Origin: Circinella minor
Taxonomy: Eukaryota; Mucoromycota; Mucoromycetes; Mucorales; Lichtheimiaceae
Direction: 5' to 3'
NCBI GenBank assembly: GCA_016758965.1
Contig: JAEPRB010000177.1
Coordinates: forward strand, 1-64,000
DNA: 64,000 nt
This document shows, in pieces, positions 1-11,973 of this stretch; positions within the stretch are counted from its first letter, which is position 1, and each line of letters starts with the position of its first letter. The notes under the pieces were generated by a model. It made no database searches. It was not told where the DNA came from and saw only the letters and a list, made by a program, of their open reading frames with translations. Position numbers and translations under genes: made by a program.

Positions 1-2
1 AG

Positions 3-209
3 CACATATTATCAAAGAAACACACGGATGATGAAAGGTTAAAGAGTGAATCAGGTATTACAACTATGAATTGGATTCCAAGTAGCATTGTTGTTATGGC
101 TAGTATATTATTATTATCATCATCAATCTTTATTTTTTTTTTAAAAATTGCTGTAATTTATATTAACGCACTTTTTATCTTGCTATACATTATACACACA
201 TATATATAA
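3..209 (+). CDS. Possible C-terminal end of a membrane protein, cut by window edge
   Basis: An open frame runs from the window edge to a TAA at 207. It encodes a short charged stretch (KKHTDDERLKSE) followed by about 35 mostly hydrophobic residues that could form one or two membrane segments or a tail anchor. The hydrophobic part is AT-driven (TTA, ATT, TTT codons), so it may be chance. No family is recognised. It could be the last exon of a gene lying to the left. Confidence 0.25.
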   Translation, partial: HILSKKHTDDERLKSESGITTMNWIPSSIVVMASILLLSSSIFIFFLKIAVIYINALFILLYIIHTYI

Positions 210-687
210 AGGTTATTATTCTTCAAAACAGATGAGTGAAAGAATTAAATGATAAAAAAAAAACCCCCCACTTACCTTGTCAATATTTCAATAATGTATA
301 TCTATATATACATTCAAAATTAAAAATATAGTTATAGAAGCCAGAGGATTGGGGGTGTTATAAATTAAAAAAGGGTTAGTTCATGTCAAAATTAATATAG
401 TTTTAAAGAACTTTTAACTTTTCATTATAATTAAATATATATAATTATGCATTTTTTTTTTTTTTTTTTAGAATTCTTGTCGACAAAAAAAGAAATATCC
501 TACGACGAAACGAAACGAAACGAAAAAAAAAGAAATAGCAATATACTTATTCTATTCTTTATTATTATTACAGCATTCATATCATATCATATCAAATATA
601 TATATATATCTATATATATTCATCACGTCCTTTTTATTTTTATTTTTTACAACCCTATATCTCATATTCACAACAACAACAACAACA
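210..687. other. Intergenic, upstream of RPB7
   Basis: AT-rich sequence with poly-T and (TA)n runs. An open frame at 447-731 is low-complexity F/I/Y and has no gene character. A short CAA repeat (671-687) directly precedes the RPB7 start codon and is probably its 5' leader. Confidence 0.5.
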
Positions 688-1815
688 ATGTTTTTCTTGG
701 TAATACTTTTTTTTTATTTTTATATCTTTGACGCGTCAATGGGTGAGGGGGGGGGAGGAGTGGTCATGTACGAGAGGATGAAAATATGAAAATAATCTGA
801 TATAGGAAAATTATATAGAAAGAATTATCTCATACAATTACACTCCATCCTTCTTATTTTGGACCTAATATGCATGCACAATTAAAGGACAAGTTATATG
901 CTGATGTAGAAGGAACATGTTCTGGAAGATTTGGATATATTATTACTGTCGTATCATTATTGAATATTAGTAAAGGAAAAATTTTACCGGGTGTCGGTTT
1001 GGCAGAATTTAAAGTAAAATATCAAGCCATTGTATTTAAACCATATAAAGGAGAAGTGTTAGATGCTGTAGTTACAACTGTAAACAAGGTAAACAAAACA
1101 AAACAAAAAATTAAAGAGTCAATAGGATGTTTGAGTAAAAAAAAAAAACGGTTATGGTTTGGTAATTGACGCTATGGATGGAATTATATATGGATAAATC
1201 ATAATAGATGGGTTTCTTTGCTGATGTGGGTCCATTACAAGTATTTGTTTCGAATCATGTAAGTTAATTGTTTTTTTTTTATATTTAATTGAAATTGTTT
1301 TCATCAACATGTTTATAAATGTATTTGATTATTCTTTTTTTTTAATATAATAATAGCTTATTCCTAATGATATGCAATATGATCCAAATGGTAATCCTCC
1401 AAGTTACGCTTCAGAAGATCAGGTAAAAAAAAAAAAATAGAAAGGAATTTTCAATGATCTATATATGTATATATATATATATCTGTGTGTGTGTGAATGG
1501 ATATATTAGATAAGGATGAAAAAGGTTATAATAACTCTAATTTTTTTTTTTGTTTGTTTGTTTTTGGATGATATGGTTTTGAATACTTGGAATTTGACAG
1601 GTGATACAAAAAGATGTCCAGGTTCGGATAAAATTGGTTGGTACGCGTATTGACGCAACAGAGATTGTAAGTTTGTAATTTATTATCTATTGACGGGTTA
1701 AAGGAAGGTTGTTATTATTATATTGTTGACACTATAGATTAATCAAAAAAAAAAAATTCAATAGTTTGCCATTGGTACTATTAAAGAAGACTATTTAGGT
1801 GTAATATCTCCATAG
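688..1815 (+). CDS. RPB7: DNA-directed RNA polymerase II subunit RPB7
   Basis: Subunit of the Rpb4/Rpb7 stalk of RNA polymerase II, acting in the nucleus in initiation and transcript handling. Six exons fit splice signals and phase: 688-699, 819-1088, 1208-1258, 1357-1422, 1601-1666, 1765-1815. They give 171 residues, the same length as yeast Rpb7. The first coding exon is only four codons (MFFL), spliced to [16 protein letters not shown], which restores the family's N-terminal MFF..L...LHPS.FGP block. The N-terminal tip domain contains [20 protein letters not shown]. The C-terminal OB/S1 domain contains [14 protein letters not shown] and NPPSYASED. The protein ends in the typical [14 protein letters not shown]. 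The start was chosen because any later ATG would remove the conserved first block. Confidence 0.95.
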
Positions 1816-3402
1816 GGAAAAAAAAAAACTTTTATTAATTTTTATATAAAAAATATATATATATATATATATAAACATGTATATCTCTTTTCAATTGAAA
1901 AAAAAACAACAACAACAACAACAACTACATATTGAGATCAATAATAACAATAATAATAATAATATCAACACTTTCAATAAAAACAAAAAGGCGTCAAAGG
2001 GGATACTAAAAAAAAAAACCATCCTTTTGAAAAAAAAAAAAAATAGTTATATATAACTAACTAACTTTTAAAAAAAGAAAAAAAAAGAAAATACGGTTCA
2101 TATTTTTACAACATTTTGTTTCAGACCATTATTATTCATGAAAAAAGGAAAAACCCAAATAATCCCATCCCATTACTGCGTTGTTTGATGTATAACTTGA
2201 CAGAGCTTGTACTTTCTTATTGTTAATTGGATATATAAATTTTACGTATAATTGCATAAAAACCAGTAGATCGAAACGAGAATTTTTTAGACCACACGAA
2301 TGTATAGTATTACTGTTTAAATTTTACAGTTATTATCCTTTTATATCCAAAAGAATATATCACGTGCAAATGTAACGCTAGTAACAATTAAAAAATGGGG
2401 GAGGGGAAATCAAAGCCACGGTTATCGTATCATTCATTTGATTAGGATGTACCTTTTTAAAAATTAAGTCTTTTTGGTTCCATTTGGATGATAAGCATAG
2501 CATACAAAAAAAAACCAGTAAATCAAACTTTTTGTTCTTGGATTTTTCTTTTTACACAATGAAAAATATTCTTTTGTCTTTTGGTTTTTACCATTTGAAT
2601 AAGTTAGTGGATTCGTTTTCATGTAGATATAATAATTGCACCCACTTGATCCTCCCCCCCCCAAAAAAAAAAAAGTAAATTTTATTATCATTTTGATCAA
2701 GAGGATGACTTATCCTTTTTTAAACTATACTAACATGAAACCGTCATTTAATAACTATTCATTGATTTGGTAGAAATCTTTGTGTTGTCAATAAAAAAAA
2801 AAAAAGTTATGTTTTCGCTCGCGCTTATTCCCATTTTCTATGAAAAAAAAAAGTGGTTTGTGTTGTCACTCATTGAAGTAGTAAAGGTTAATATCTGTTA
2901 TATACAAAGTAACAACGATTTGTTTGATATAATAAATTTATCTATTGACGGGACTTGATAGTTATATTATTGAGTAGAAAATACTATTTTATTTTCTTGT
3001 CATTATCCAATACCCCCCCGATCGCATCATTATAGAATGACATTGAATAAAAATAAAATAAGAACGTATACATCCATTCCTACTAAAAAAAAAGTAAACT
3101 CGATCGCGTAATCATAGTAACAAAAAAAAACAAATGGTGGGGGAGGGGGGTTGTCATGACAAACCCTTTTCTATTCTTCCCTAAAAGGGAGCTGTCAAAA
3201 AAAAAAAAAAAAAAAATTCATGGACAGACACAAAATTGAGGTTATGTTTAAAAAAAAAAAAAAAAAAATTGATGACGTCGCACTATGAATTTTTTTTTTT
3301 TGTCATAGCGCCCTGTAAGTTTCAACTCATTTTTTTTTTCCAACTACCTCTCCCCCTCCCCCTCCTCCCGCCCCCCTTTTACACATATAACATTTTGGAC
3401 AA
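1816..3402. other. Intergenic, low complexity
   Basis: AT-rich DNA with many homopolymer runs, (TA)n at 1852-1872, CAA and AAT triplet runs near 1905-1965, and several GGGGAGGGG or CCCC patches (2397, 3010, 3139, 3350). Short open frames here are low complexity. No gene, RNA or transposon was recognised. Confidence 0.5.
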
Positions 3403-4075
3403 ATGGTTAACCGCGCTTTTGTGAACGTAAATAGAGATCTCGAATTTTTCAATTATTTTTTTTAAAAAAAAACACACACACAAACAGGGACTTGAGAAAA
3501 AAAAAAAAGACAATTATTTTATTTTTTTTTGGTGACCTTCTGGGTTTTTGAAAGAAAAAGTAATTGATTGATTGATTGATTATTTTTTTTTTTATTATTA
3601 TTATTATAGGTCGGCCGCTGGTCAGCACTTGCTTTCGGTCTTGTATACGGTTATTCTCATAATGCTTCATTGCAAAAGCAAGAAAATGTAAAGAAGCAAC
3701 AACTCGAATATGAACGTCAAGTACAACTTATTGAAAAGGCCAGACTTGCTTATGCTGCTAAGCAAAACACCACAAAACCGGTTACCGCTGCTGCTGAATC
3801 AGGTATATATATATATTTATATAAAAAATAACAAAAAAAAAAAAACAAAGAGAAGAATACAAAGAGAAAACAGGGATACGAATTGTTTTGTTATTATCCT
3901 GTTTGGTTTTTTTTTTTTTTTTTGGGAAATCATATATATATATATATATTATTTGACATAATTCATTAATTATTTGATTATTATAATTATTTATTTATTT
4001 ATAGTTGATGTCGATAGTCCAGACTTTGATTTCGAGAAATTCATTGCACAACTTGAAGCTCAAGAAAAGAAATAA
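3403..4075 (+). CDS. ATP21: Mitochondrial F1Fo-ATP synthase subunit e
   Basis: Small inner-membrane subunit needed for ATP synthase dimerisation and crista shape (yeast Atp21/Tim11). Exons 3403-3426, 3610-3802 and 4005-4075 join in phase to give 95 residues, close to the 96 of yeast Tim11. The N-terminus MVNRAFVNVGRWSALAFG continues LVYGYSHN. The G-LVY-G within it is the GxxxG dimerisation motif in the single membrane segment, at about residues 16-20. A charged coiled-coil-like segment follows (QENVKKQQLEYERQVQLIEK). The tail is acidic and ends LEAQEKK. The eight-codon first exon was chosen because its donor GTAAAT and phase 0 fit, and it supplies the only nearby ATG. Family assignment rests on length, GxxxG and the coiled-coil layout. 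Confidence 0.85.
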
Positions 4076-4655
4076 TAAGCTTAAAATACTTTTAGATCGA
4101 TTGTCATTGAAATTGTGTGTTTAAAATATCAACGTTTTGCATATATATATATATATATAAAAAAAGCAACGTTTTGTTTTGTGTTTTTTTTTTCTCCCTG
4201 TTTCTCTTTTCTTTTTCTTTTTTTTTCGTGTGTGTATATGATTTTTTTTTTTTTGACTTTGTTTAAATTCGCGTTTATTGGACGGAAATGATGGGGGGTG
4301 AAGGTTGAGTGTGTGTGGTCAATGCATGGATGAAATGGTATAGGATGATTTGTTACTATTAATATAATATGTTATATATATATAATGGTAAAGAGGAAAT
4401 TGAATATATAAAAAGATAGATAAAGTGAATAGTGAGAAAGTTCATTGTTTTTTGAACAGTTGATTGTTTTATTTTTGGTGGCGTTTATTATATAACAAAG
4501 GGAAATTTGTATCTAATCTCTTTTTTTTTTTTTAGTTTTCATTTCTCTTTTTTTTTTAATCACTCTTTTCTTTCCTTCTTTCTCTTTCTTTTTTTTGATT
4601 AATTTTTTTTTTCTTTCTAATAATAATAATATAAAAAAATAAAATACTAAATTTC
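4076..4655. other. Intergenic; pyrimidine-rich leader of the downstream gene
   Basis: Contains (TA)n at 4140-4159 and 4373-4384 and a long CT/T-rich tract at about 4515-4620 just before the Byr4-like start codon, which may act as promoter or 5' leader. No gene was recognised. Confidence 0.45.
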
Positions 4656-6973
4656 ATGTCTCTTGAAGACGATAATAACTGGGATAACGATATAGTTTTT
4701 AATCAAGCTTTACTCGAGCAAAAACTAGCAAGTAACAAACGTGGCAACATTCATGCTCGCTACCCGGATAAGGATTTAGAAGATGCTTTTGCTCGACTTC
4801 ATGGATCGGATGATTATGAAGAAGAAGAAGAAGAAGAAGAAGAGGATGATGATGATGAAACCGAATCCACATTTATTAGTCATCATTCAGATAAATTATT
4901 TGTTAAAGAAGAACATTGTGATTCTTCATTATCCATTCCTGGTCTTGACGACTATATGTTAGGAAGTCCATGTAGTGGTGTAGTCACTCGACTTGGATCT
5001 TCTCATAAACAAGTAGTATTAGATCATGGGGATTGGGAAGAAGATATCAAGTTACCATCCAAAGGATTACCTTCTAATCTATCCATGAGACAACCTGTCA
5101 TGGAATCATTGTTACACTTGCCTGAAGATCCTCCATCATCATCATCATCATCACACCAACAACAAGACATATCTCCAGTTACTCGAAAAGTTCGGTTTCT
5201 AAATAGGGATCAAATCAATACATATACGCCTGAAACCATGGAACAACAAAATGAACAAGATCAAGAGAATGAAGAAGGTTATAATGATATTGGATTTCCT
5301 GACGACATGGAACATCTTGCTATTCAACGAGCTTCTTCTCCTCCACCTATATCCTCTACCATCGACCCCTTGACTCAACAACAACAAAAAATACATTCAC
5401 GATCTCAGTTCCTATCCTCCTCTCTCTACACGCGTCATATTGAAAATGAGAAAGAAGAAGAAGAGGAAAATTTTTGTAAAGATCTTCAAATTGATTCTGA
5501 TGATGCATTTCAATCTAAAAATAATCATACAAAATCAAATACAACAACCAGTACACATGTGAATAGATCCAAAGTATCCTCTATTCCTCGACGTATTATT
5601 TTACCAGAATTAAAATTGACACAGTCACGTCCACTTGGATCATCGCATGTATCTTTAGGGAATCGACAACAACAACGTTCAACACGATTTTTAGCACCTA
5701 CCTATGCTTCACGTCAACGTCAAGTACCAACAAATAATAATAATAATAATAATAATAACTTACGTGTTATTACTTCTTCTTCTTCTTCTTTACCAAGACG
5801 TGTTTTTGAAAAATCAAAACAACAACAACAACAACATATGAATGGTAACAAGACAAATACAGCCAATGGAACCACTTTAATATCTAAACCACGTTCCAGT
5901 GTTAAATATGGAAATGGTTCAGAATTAGATAGTCTTGATATATTACCAGATTGGAAAAGACGTAGTTTATCTTGTTGGAAAAATTTGGCAGGTATGCATG
6001 TTAACATTTTTTTTTTTTATATATATCTATAAGAGTATTTTTTGAATTAACATGATAGAATAATATTAGAAAAACGTACAGCAGGAACTCATGTTGATCC
6101 ACAAAGACCTTGGCGTCATAATATGGTAAAAACTTTAAACAATTTTTGATGTGTTTTATGTCACATAAATGTAAAAAAAAAAAAAGATGATTCATTATTA
6201 TTTCATTTATTTTTAGACACGTCGTAAACCAACATTAATTAAACCAGAAGATCGTACTTTAAACAAAGGTAAAAAAAAAAAAAAAAAATTAAGATTCTAT
6301 ATAAATAATTATCAAAAGCTAAAAATGAATTGGGCGGGGTGGTGGTGGTTTATGTATAGTGTGTAATGAAATGAAATATGATTCAGAAAAATATCGATGG
6401 CAAGGAAATGAAAAGAATGTTTTATCTTTTCCAAATAACAACACTCTATCATCTTCTTCTTTATCTAAACAACGTCATACGATGACTCGTGGTAATAATA
6501 ATAATAATAATAATAATGGTAGTAGTAGTGGTGGTGGTGGTAGTCATCGTCGACCTGCATTAATTACAAATATGAATAAAAAATCACATGCAAGTAAAAA
6601 TGCGGAAGTGATTGTTGGATCCATGGTATTTGATCCTATTGAAATGAAATGGAAAAAATCAAGAAATCAAGAAGAAGAAGAAGAAGATAATGTTTTAGCT
6701 TCTATTGAAGATTTAGGAGAATTAAATACACCTAATTTTTATCGACGTGATGAAATGATTCATCTTAATAATCATTTTCAACAACAACAACAAAATAAGA
6801 TGAGAGAATTTAAATTTTCTTTAGCTATGAAACATTTAATTCAACAACAAGAACAAGAACATATAAAAAAGATGGAAAATTGGGAATTTATGAAAAAAGA
6901 AGAAGATCTTTTTATTCCTAATAATACACCTGTACGTGGATTTACCTATTTACTTTATCATCCACATCATTAA
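4656..6973 (+). CDS. byr4: Byr4/Bfa1-like two-component GAP subunit (mitotic exit/septation)
   Basis: Byr4 (fission yeast) and Bfa1 (budding yeast) pair with a TBC protein (Cdc16/Bub2) to hold the small GTPase Spg1/Tem1 inactive at the spindle pole, restraining septation or mitotic exit. Exons 4656-5991, 6070-6125, 6217-6268 and 6360-6973 give 685 residues, against 665 for fission yeast Byr4. The acidic N-terminus has tryptophan-acidic motifs (NNWDNDIVF; GDWEEDIKLP). Conserved C-terminal blocks are LDILPDWKRR, RRKPTLIKP, CNEMKYDSEKYRWQGNE, RPALIT and GSMVFDPIEMKWKK, matching the family's repeated pattern of RPxLI followed by 'M.YDP....W'. The middle is low complexity: poly-E, poly-N from AAT repeats, poly-S and poly-Q. 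The next gene is convergent. Regulation is not visible in the sequence. Confidence 0.85.
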
Positions 6974-7355
6974 AATACCCTTCTCTCACTCTTTTTTTTT
7001 TTTTTTGGCTCCCTGGAAGTACATATATCAATTTCTTTTTTTTTTTACCCTCCCCCATTATTATTATTATTATTATCTCATATAAGTAAAAAAATATAAT
7101 TTTAGTTATAATAAATATATTACGTATGTTCAATATATATATATACTACAAAGAAAACACATCTTTCTTTGGTTATTGTTATTATTATTATTCTTATTAT
7201 TATTATTTTTTTTCTTTGTTGGATTTTGTTTATATATAATTGATACATAAATTTGATTACAAAAAAAAAAAAAAAAAGAAACTATTTATATTAAAAAGTA
7301 CGCAATTCCTTTTTTTTTTTTTTTTTGGGGGGAAAGAGGGGGTAAACAAGAAAAC
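6974..7355. other. Convergent intergenic spacer
   Basis: Short spacer between the 3' ends of the Byr4-like gene and the ADP/ATP carrier gene. It holds TTA/ATT triplet runs (7060-7076, 7178-7206), T-rich tracts and AATAAA-like sites suitable for 3' processing on both strands. No gene seen. Confidence 0.5.
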
Positions 7356-8585
7356 TTAGAATTTCTTGCCAAACAAAATAACTTGAAGTTTATCATAACC
7401 AGATAATACACCAGCACCTGCAATAGCACGTAAAATATTGGCACCTGCACCTTTAAACAATGATTTATAACCTTCTTTTGCAATAATTTCTTTAAATGCA
7501 GCTAAAGATGAATCATATTTAACTGCAGCACCTGAAGTCATCATCATACGTCTACGAACAGTATCAATAGGATAAGAAGCTATATAAAAAAAAAGAAACA
7601 CGTATGTATTAAATTATATGTAAAATTCAAAGGGGAGAAAAAAAAAAAAAAAGGGGGGGGGAGGAGAGAGAGATGTATTCATCTGTAATGTATATAACCA
7701 GCAAATAAATAAATAAACAAATAATAAATATTTACCTAAACCAGCACCTGTAGTGACGGCCCAACCAAGTAAAAAGGTAGCCAAAAAACTTTCTTGAAGA
7801 TGTTTAGGCATAGCAGGTTTAAGAGAATCGTACATACCAAAATAAAGACCACGGTAAACAATAATACCAATACAAGAAATATTGAAACCACGGTAAAGAC
7901 CGGCAATACCATCTGACTTGAGTGTTTTTCGATACACATCCAATAAACCATTGAATTGACGTTCTCCTCCTTTATGAGCCGTTTTAGCATCATTCGCTAA
8001 ACGTGTACGAGCATAATCAAGAGAATAAACAAAAAATAAACTAGAAGCACCCGCCGCACCACCGGATGCCAAGTTACCAGCAAACCAAATCCAGTAACCA
8101 TCTTTATGTTTATCTTTACCAAACATACGCTTAAATTTATCCTTGAATGCAAAATTCAAGGCTTGCGTAGGGAAATAACGAATGACATTGGCTGTATTAC
8201 CTCGCCATAAAGAAACAATACCTTCATCTTTGGCTGTACGTGTAAAACATTCTACAATACCACCATAAGGTTTTGACAATCGTCCTTGTTTAATCATTTC
8301 ATCTTGATTTTGAATAAGTAACTTGACTCTCTCTATACTGGAAAGTGGAAGGGAGGGATTGTTATTATTATTTTAATACAAAAAAAGTTATACATGGAAC
8401 TCTTAAAACACGTCATTCTATTCCAATACTTACGGTGCAGCAGCAGTTTTTGATACAGCAGCTGAGACGCCACCCATTAAAAAGTCCTAAAATAATATTA
8501 TTTAAAAAAAGAAATACGTAATAATAAAAAAAAACCTTCCTTTAAAACTTACAACAACAAATTGGTTTTTTGGCTTATCAGGCAT
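7356..8585 (-). CDS. AAC: Mitochondrial ADP/ATP carrier
   Basis: Inner-membrane antiporter exchanging matrix ATP for cytosolic ADP. Exons (minus strand, in order) 8585-8553, 8486-8434, 8337-7736 and 7579-7356 give 303 residues, normal for the family. Three mitochondrial-carrier repeats are present. The AAC-specific RRRMMM nucleotide-translocase signature lies in repeat three ([16 protein letters not shown]). The first repeat carries [12 protein letters not shown] and the second [29 protein letters not shown] and [16 protein letters not shown] are typical AAC loops and helices. The N-terminus is [11 protein letters not shown] with no cleavable presequence, as usual. Intron phases all join cleanly. 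It is transcribed away from the HET-like gene across a 1.27 kb intergenic region. Confidence 0.97.
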
Positions 8586-9857
8586 GATGGGGGGGGTTTT
8601 TTTTTTGATAAGGAAAAGAGAAAGAGAGAAAGAGAGAAAAGGAAAAATAAATAAACTGGTTTTCTTCACTCATCCTTTTAAATGTGTGTGAGTGTGTGGG
8701 AGAGAAGAAGGGGGGGGACGTGAAAGATTACTCATGTGGGGGGGAGGGGGTATGTAGGAAAGCTGCAAACTGTTCCGAATCAAAATTACTTTGTTTATCC
8801 CCACTTAAAATATTTACTTTGCCTTTTCTCATTTTATCATTTTTATTTCTTTCTCGAAACTCTTTTGATTTATGCATAAAAATCCTAATCTTTTTTAAAG
8901 CGGCGTTTATAATGTGGGTGGGGGGGGGGAGGGAAGATCGATTCATGGATAATAATGACCTTCGAAAAAAAAAAGGGAGCTTTCTTTTTATACTGTTATA
9001 TATTTATTTTTTGAAGTCATATGTATAATTCCATCTTTTATCGTACAACAAACTTGTATATAAATTACATTTTGTTTAGGTTTAGCGCGCCCCCTTGATG
9101 TTGAACCATCATCACTTTTTCTCTCTCCTTAATATACTATTTTTGGAAGCTTAACCAACACTGTGGTATAATAATAATTGTTATTATTACATGCCTTTAT
9201 TCTTATAAAAACATCTTTTCAGTAAAAGAAGATAACATAGAATGTTTTCAACATATTTATATTTATATATATATAAAAAATTGGATTTGGCGTGTGGTCA
9301 TTATTATGCATATTATTTTTTCTTTAAAAAAAAAGATTTACACATGTAATAACAAGAACTTATTTTAACGTATTCAAATTAAAATGAGTTCAGTATTTTT
9401 TTTTTTTTTTAAAAAAAAAAGTTGTCAAAATTATAATCGTTCAAAAATTAAAATATGTTTTTAGGCATGGTACGTATGCCATATGAGTGACGTGAAGAAC
9501 CGCATCAGAATTTTTTTTTTTTTTTTTGCTCTTGCATATGTAGTGAAACGGTTAACTCCACGTGGTTATTTTTATTTTAGACATTTTAAAGTCTTTTTTC
9601 TTTTTTTTTTCTCTTTCTCTTTTCTCTTTTCCTTTAATTATTTATTTATTTACTGACAACAAACGTATTAATTAAAATATAAATCATTTCTATTATCTTA
9701 ATTCAAAAATAAGTGATAGTAAGTAAGTATTGTTTTTATATAATGAAATAGGAAACTCCCCACTCCCCCCATATATACTTATCTTAACTGTGTACGTAAT
9801 AGTTAATAAAATTATCATTTTTCATTTCATTATAGTATAGTATATAAAGTCAGAATT
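8586..9857. other. Divergent intergenic (promoter) region
   Basis: Upstream region shared by the carrier gene (-) and the HET-like gene (+). Near the carrier start it has purine-rich GAAAGAGAGAAAGAG repeats and G-rich patches (8590, 8700-8755, 8918-8930). Nearer 9600 there is a CT-rich tract. The open frame at 8684-9028 is low complexity and not conserved-looking. No gene seen. Confidence 0.45.
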
Positions 9858-11804
9858 ATGTTTATTGAATATTGTAGTAGTGATCAAAGATTTGTGGAAC
9901 CTGAACTTGGATCTAATTGTTGGTTAAATGCGACGGGTGGAGAGTATCGACCTACATGGCTTGTTCGAACAAGTGATTGGAAATTAGTTCCTGGTAATGA
10001 AGCCATACATGGTTATTGTGCATTATCTTATTGTTGGGAACAATCAGGTGAAATTATTAAAAAATCAAAAGAAAAGGGTGAATATGATTGTTGTAATCAT
10101 CCTGGACATCGACTTGTTGTTAAAACAGTATCACCTATACCTACTCCAACAACAACAACAACAACGTCATTATCTTCTTCTACTACTACTACTTTACCAT
10201 TATTACATCCTAATATCGACACGACAAAACACCATCAATCAAATCTACAACAAGAACAAACGACACCATCAAAAAAGTCAAATCAAAATAACGAAGACGA
10301 CACAAGAGTGGTTCATTGGGTAACCTATGATGTTCTTCTTCAACGTATATGTCATGATTTTCATATTGATTATCTTTGGTATGATAAATTATGTATCAAT
10401 CAATCCAACAAGACTGAAAAATTACGAGAAATTAAACAAATGCATCAAATTTACAGTCATGCACGTTATACCATTGCACTCATTCCAGAAATTAATATTT
10501 GGGATCCTGCTGATTTTGAACGACCGGATCGATTTGCAAAAACCAAAGCACGTAAAAAAGCGCATGATACCATGTGGAAATCTTTATGGTCTCAACGAAG
10601 TTGGACATTTGAAGAATTAATGATGTCAAAAAGAATTTTAGTGGTGGGAAAAAATGCTCATGCTTGGCATCAAGCAGATACTTCTAATGATGACGACGAC
10701 GACGAGAAAAAAAATGCCGGGTTAGCTTTTGGTGATCCTTTAGTTCAAATACTTGATTTTAAAAATCGTCAATTAAAAAGTGCGAATCAAGTTTTAAAAT
10801 TTGCACAATTTCGAACCAGTGCGAAAGAACATGATAAAATTTTTGCTCTGGCAAATATATTTCATGGTGTTATTCCGATTGATATGGATTATGAGAGTCC
10901 TATACAAGATGTGATTCATGATTTTTATCGAAAGGTAGCTGAACATGATCTTAGTATATTATGTTTTGGATCCGTACGAACAAAATCAGGTGGAATGCGA
11001 CTTCAATCCATGATGGCAAAATATAATTTACCTACATGGACAGGTGTTCGTGGATTACATACACATGGTGCTATTCATGTTACTCAATTATTACCGACAA
11101 CAACAACAACAACAGGAACATCAAATAAAAAAATGCACTTTATTGATAGTGAAATGCGACTTCATATTAAATGTCAATATTTATCTATTGATGTAACAAA
11201 ACATACCGATCATCCTAATGCTAGTATATTAAAGACGAGTACTTTTATGACTACAAAAGAAGAAGAAGAAGAAAATATTAGGATGGAAGAAGAAGATAGA
11301 ACCAGTAATCATAGTGGCTTCAAATTAAATGAAGGATTAAAATGTTTACCAAATATTGCTGTCAATCCAACGTCTATGCTTGGTAATTCAGGATGTGGTG
11401 CCACTCATTTTTGTAAACCATTTATATCTTCTTCTGAAGATAGCAAAGACCCATTTTCAACATTTTCCAACAACGAAAAAGAAGAAGAAATACCTTTACA
11501 ACTTTCATTAACAGATAAAAATTGTCACGGATGTGTTATATTACCTATTTTATTTGATAGTCAACGTGCTTGTTTTGTAAAAAAATCAAATGGACTTGGA
11601 TGGAAAACAGAAATTCGACATTCTTATTTTTTACCTGTATTAGCGAAACAAAATAACAACCAAGATGAAATCACTTTATATAAAGCAGTAGGTATTGTTC
11701 TTTTTAAATTATATACCCATACTCAAATACCTGAAAATCCTTTATCTATTTTAAAAAAAATGTTTGGTTCTTGTGAAAAAGAAATTGAATTTGTAATAGA
11801 ATAA
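9858..11804 (+). CDS. HET (heterokaryon incompatibility)-domain-like protein
   Basis: Intronless 648-residue protein. HET-family landmarks appear in the usual order: YCALSYCWE at residues 53-61, LWYDKLCINQS at 173-183, EIKQMHQIYSHARYTIAL at 191-208, and RSWTFEELMMSKRILV at 247-262. In filamentous ascomycetes HET domains take part in allorecognition and cell death, but a role here is only inference. The first two motifs are separated by a long T/S/Q-rich low-complexity insert (about 93-150), so the domain is stretched. The C-terminal half (about 280-648) has no family I recognise; it contains poly-T, poly-E, a poly-D patch and several cysteines. The start is the first ATG after stops. No membrane segment or secretion signal is evident. 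Confidence 0.7.
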   Translation: MFIEYCSSDQRFVEPELGSNCWLNATGGEYRPTWLVRTSDWKLVPGNEAIHGYCALSYCWEQSGEIIKKSKEKGEYDCCNHPGHRLVVKTVSPIPTPTTTTTTSLSSSTTTTLPLLHPNIDTTKHHQSNLQQEQTTPSKKSNQNNEDDTRVVHWVTYDVLLQRICHDFHIDYLWYDKLCINQSNKTEKLREIKQMHQIYSHARYTIALIPEINIWDPADFERPDRFAKTKARKKAHDTMWKSLWSQRSWTFEELMMSKRILVVGKNAHAWHQADTSNDDDDDEKKNAGLAFGDPLVQILDFKNRQLKSANQVLKFAQFRTSAKEHDKIFALANIFHGVIPIDMDYESPIQDVIHDFYRKVAEHDLSILCFGSVRTKSGGMRLQSMMAKYNLPTWTGVRGLHTHGAIHVTQLLPTTTTTTGTSNKKMHFIDSEMRLHIKCQYLSIDVTKHTDHPNASILKTSTFMTTKEEEEENIRMEEEDRTSNHSGFKLNEGLKCLPNIAVNPTSMLGNSGCGATHFCKPFISSSEDSKDPFSTFSNNEKEEEIPLQLSLTDKNCHGCVILPILFDSQRACFVKKSNGLGWKTEIRHSYFLPVLAKQNNNQDEITLYKAVGIVLFKLYTHTQIPENPLSILKKMFGSCEKEIEFVIE

Positions 11805-11973
11805 AAATTACACCTTTCTTTCCCTTCCTTTTGTTTCTATGTGTTCCGCAGCTGTTTTTACAAATATATATATATATATATGCAACTTTTTTTTTTAAAA
11901 AAAAACTGCGCAACCTAAAAAATTCTTTTCTTTTTCTTTTTTATATACACAACTATTATAATAAAGAAAAAAC

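Noticed and set aside
447..731. 94-codon open frame
   Set aside because: Low-complexity F/I/Y sequence from AT-rich DNA; it overlaps the true first exon of RPB7 in another frame.
5720..6007. Minus-strand frame opposite the Byr4-like gene
   Set aside because: Shadow of triplet repeats (poly-L and poly-C opposite poly-N and poly-Q).
8684..9028. 114-codon open frame in the carrier/HET intergenic region
   Set aside because: G-run and T-run driven composition, no domain, no splice context.
9997..10323. Open frame inside the HET-like gene
   Set aside because: Out-of-frame shadow of the T/Q-rich insert.
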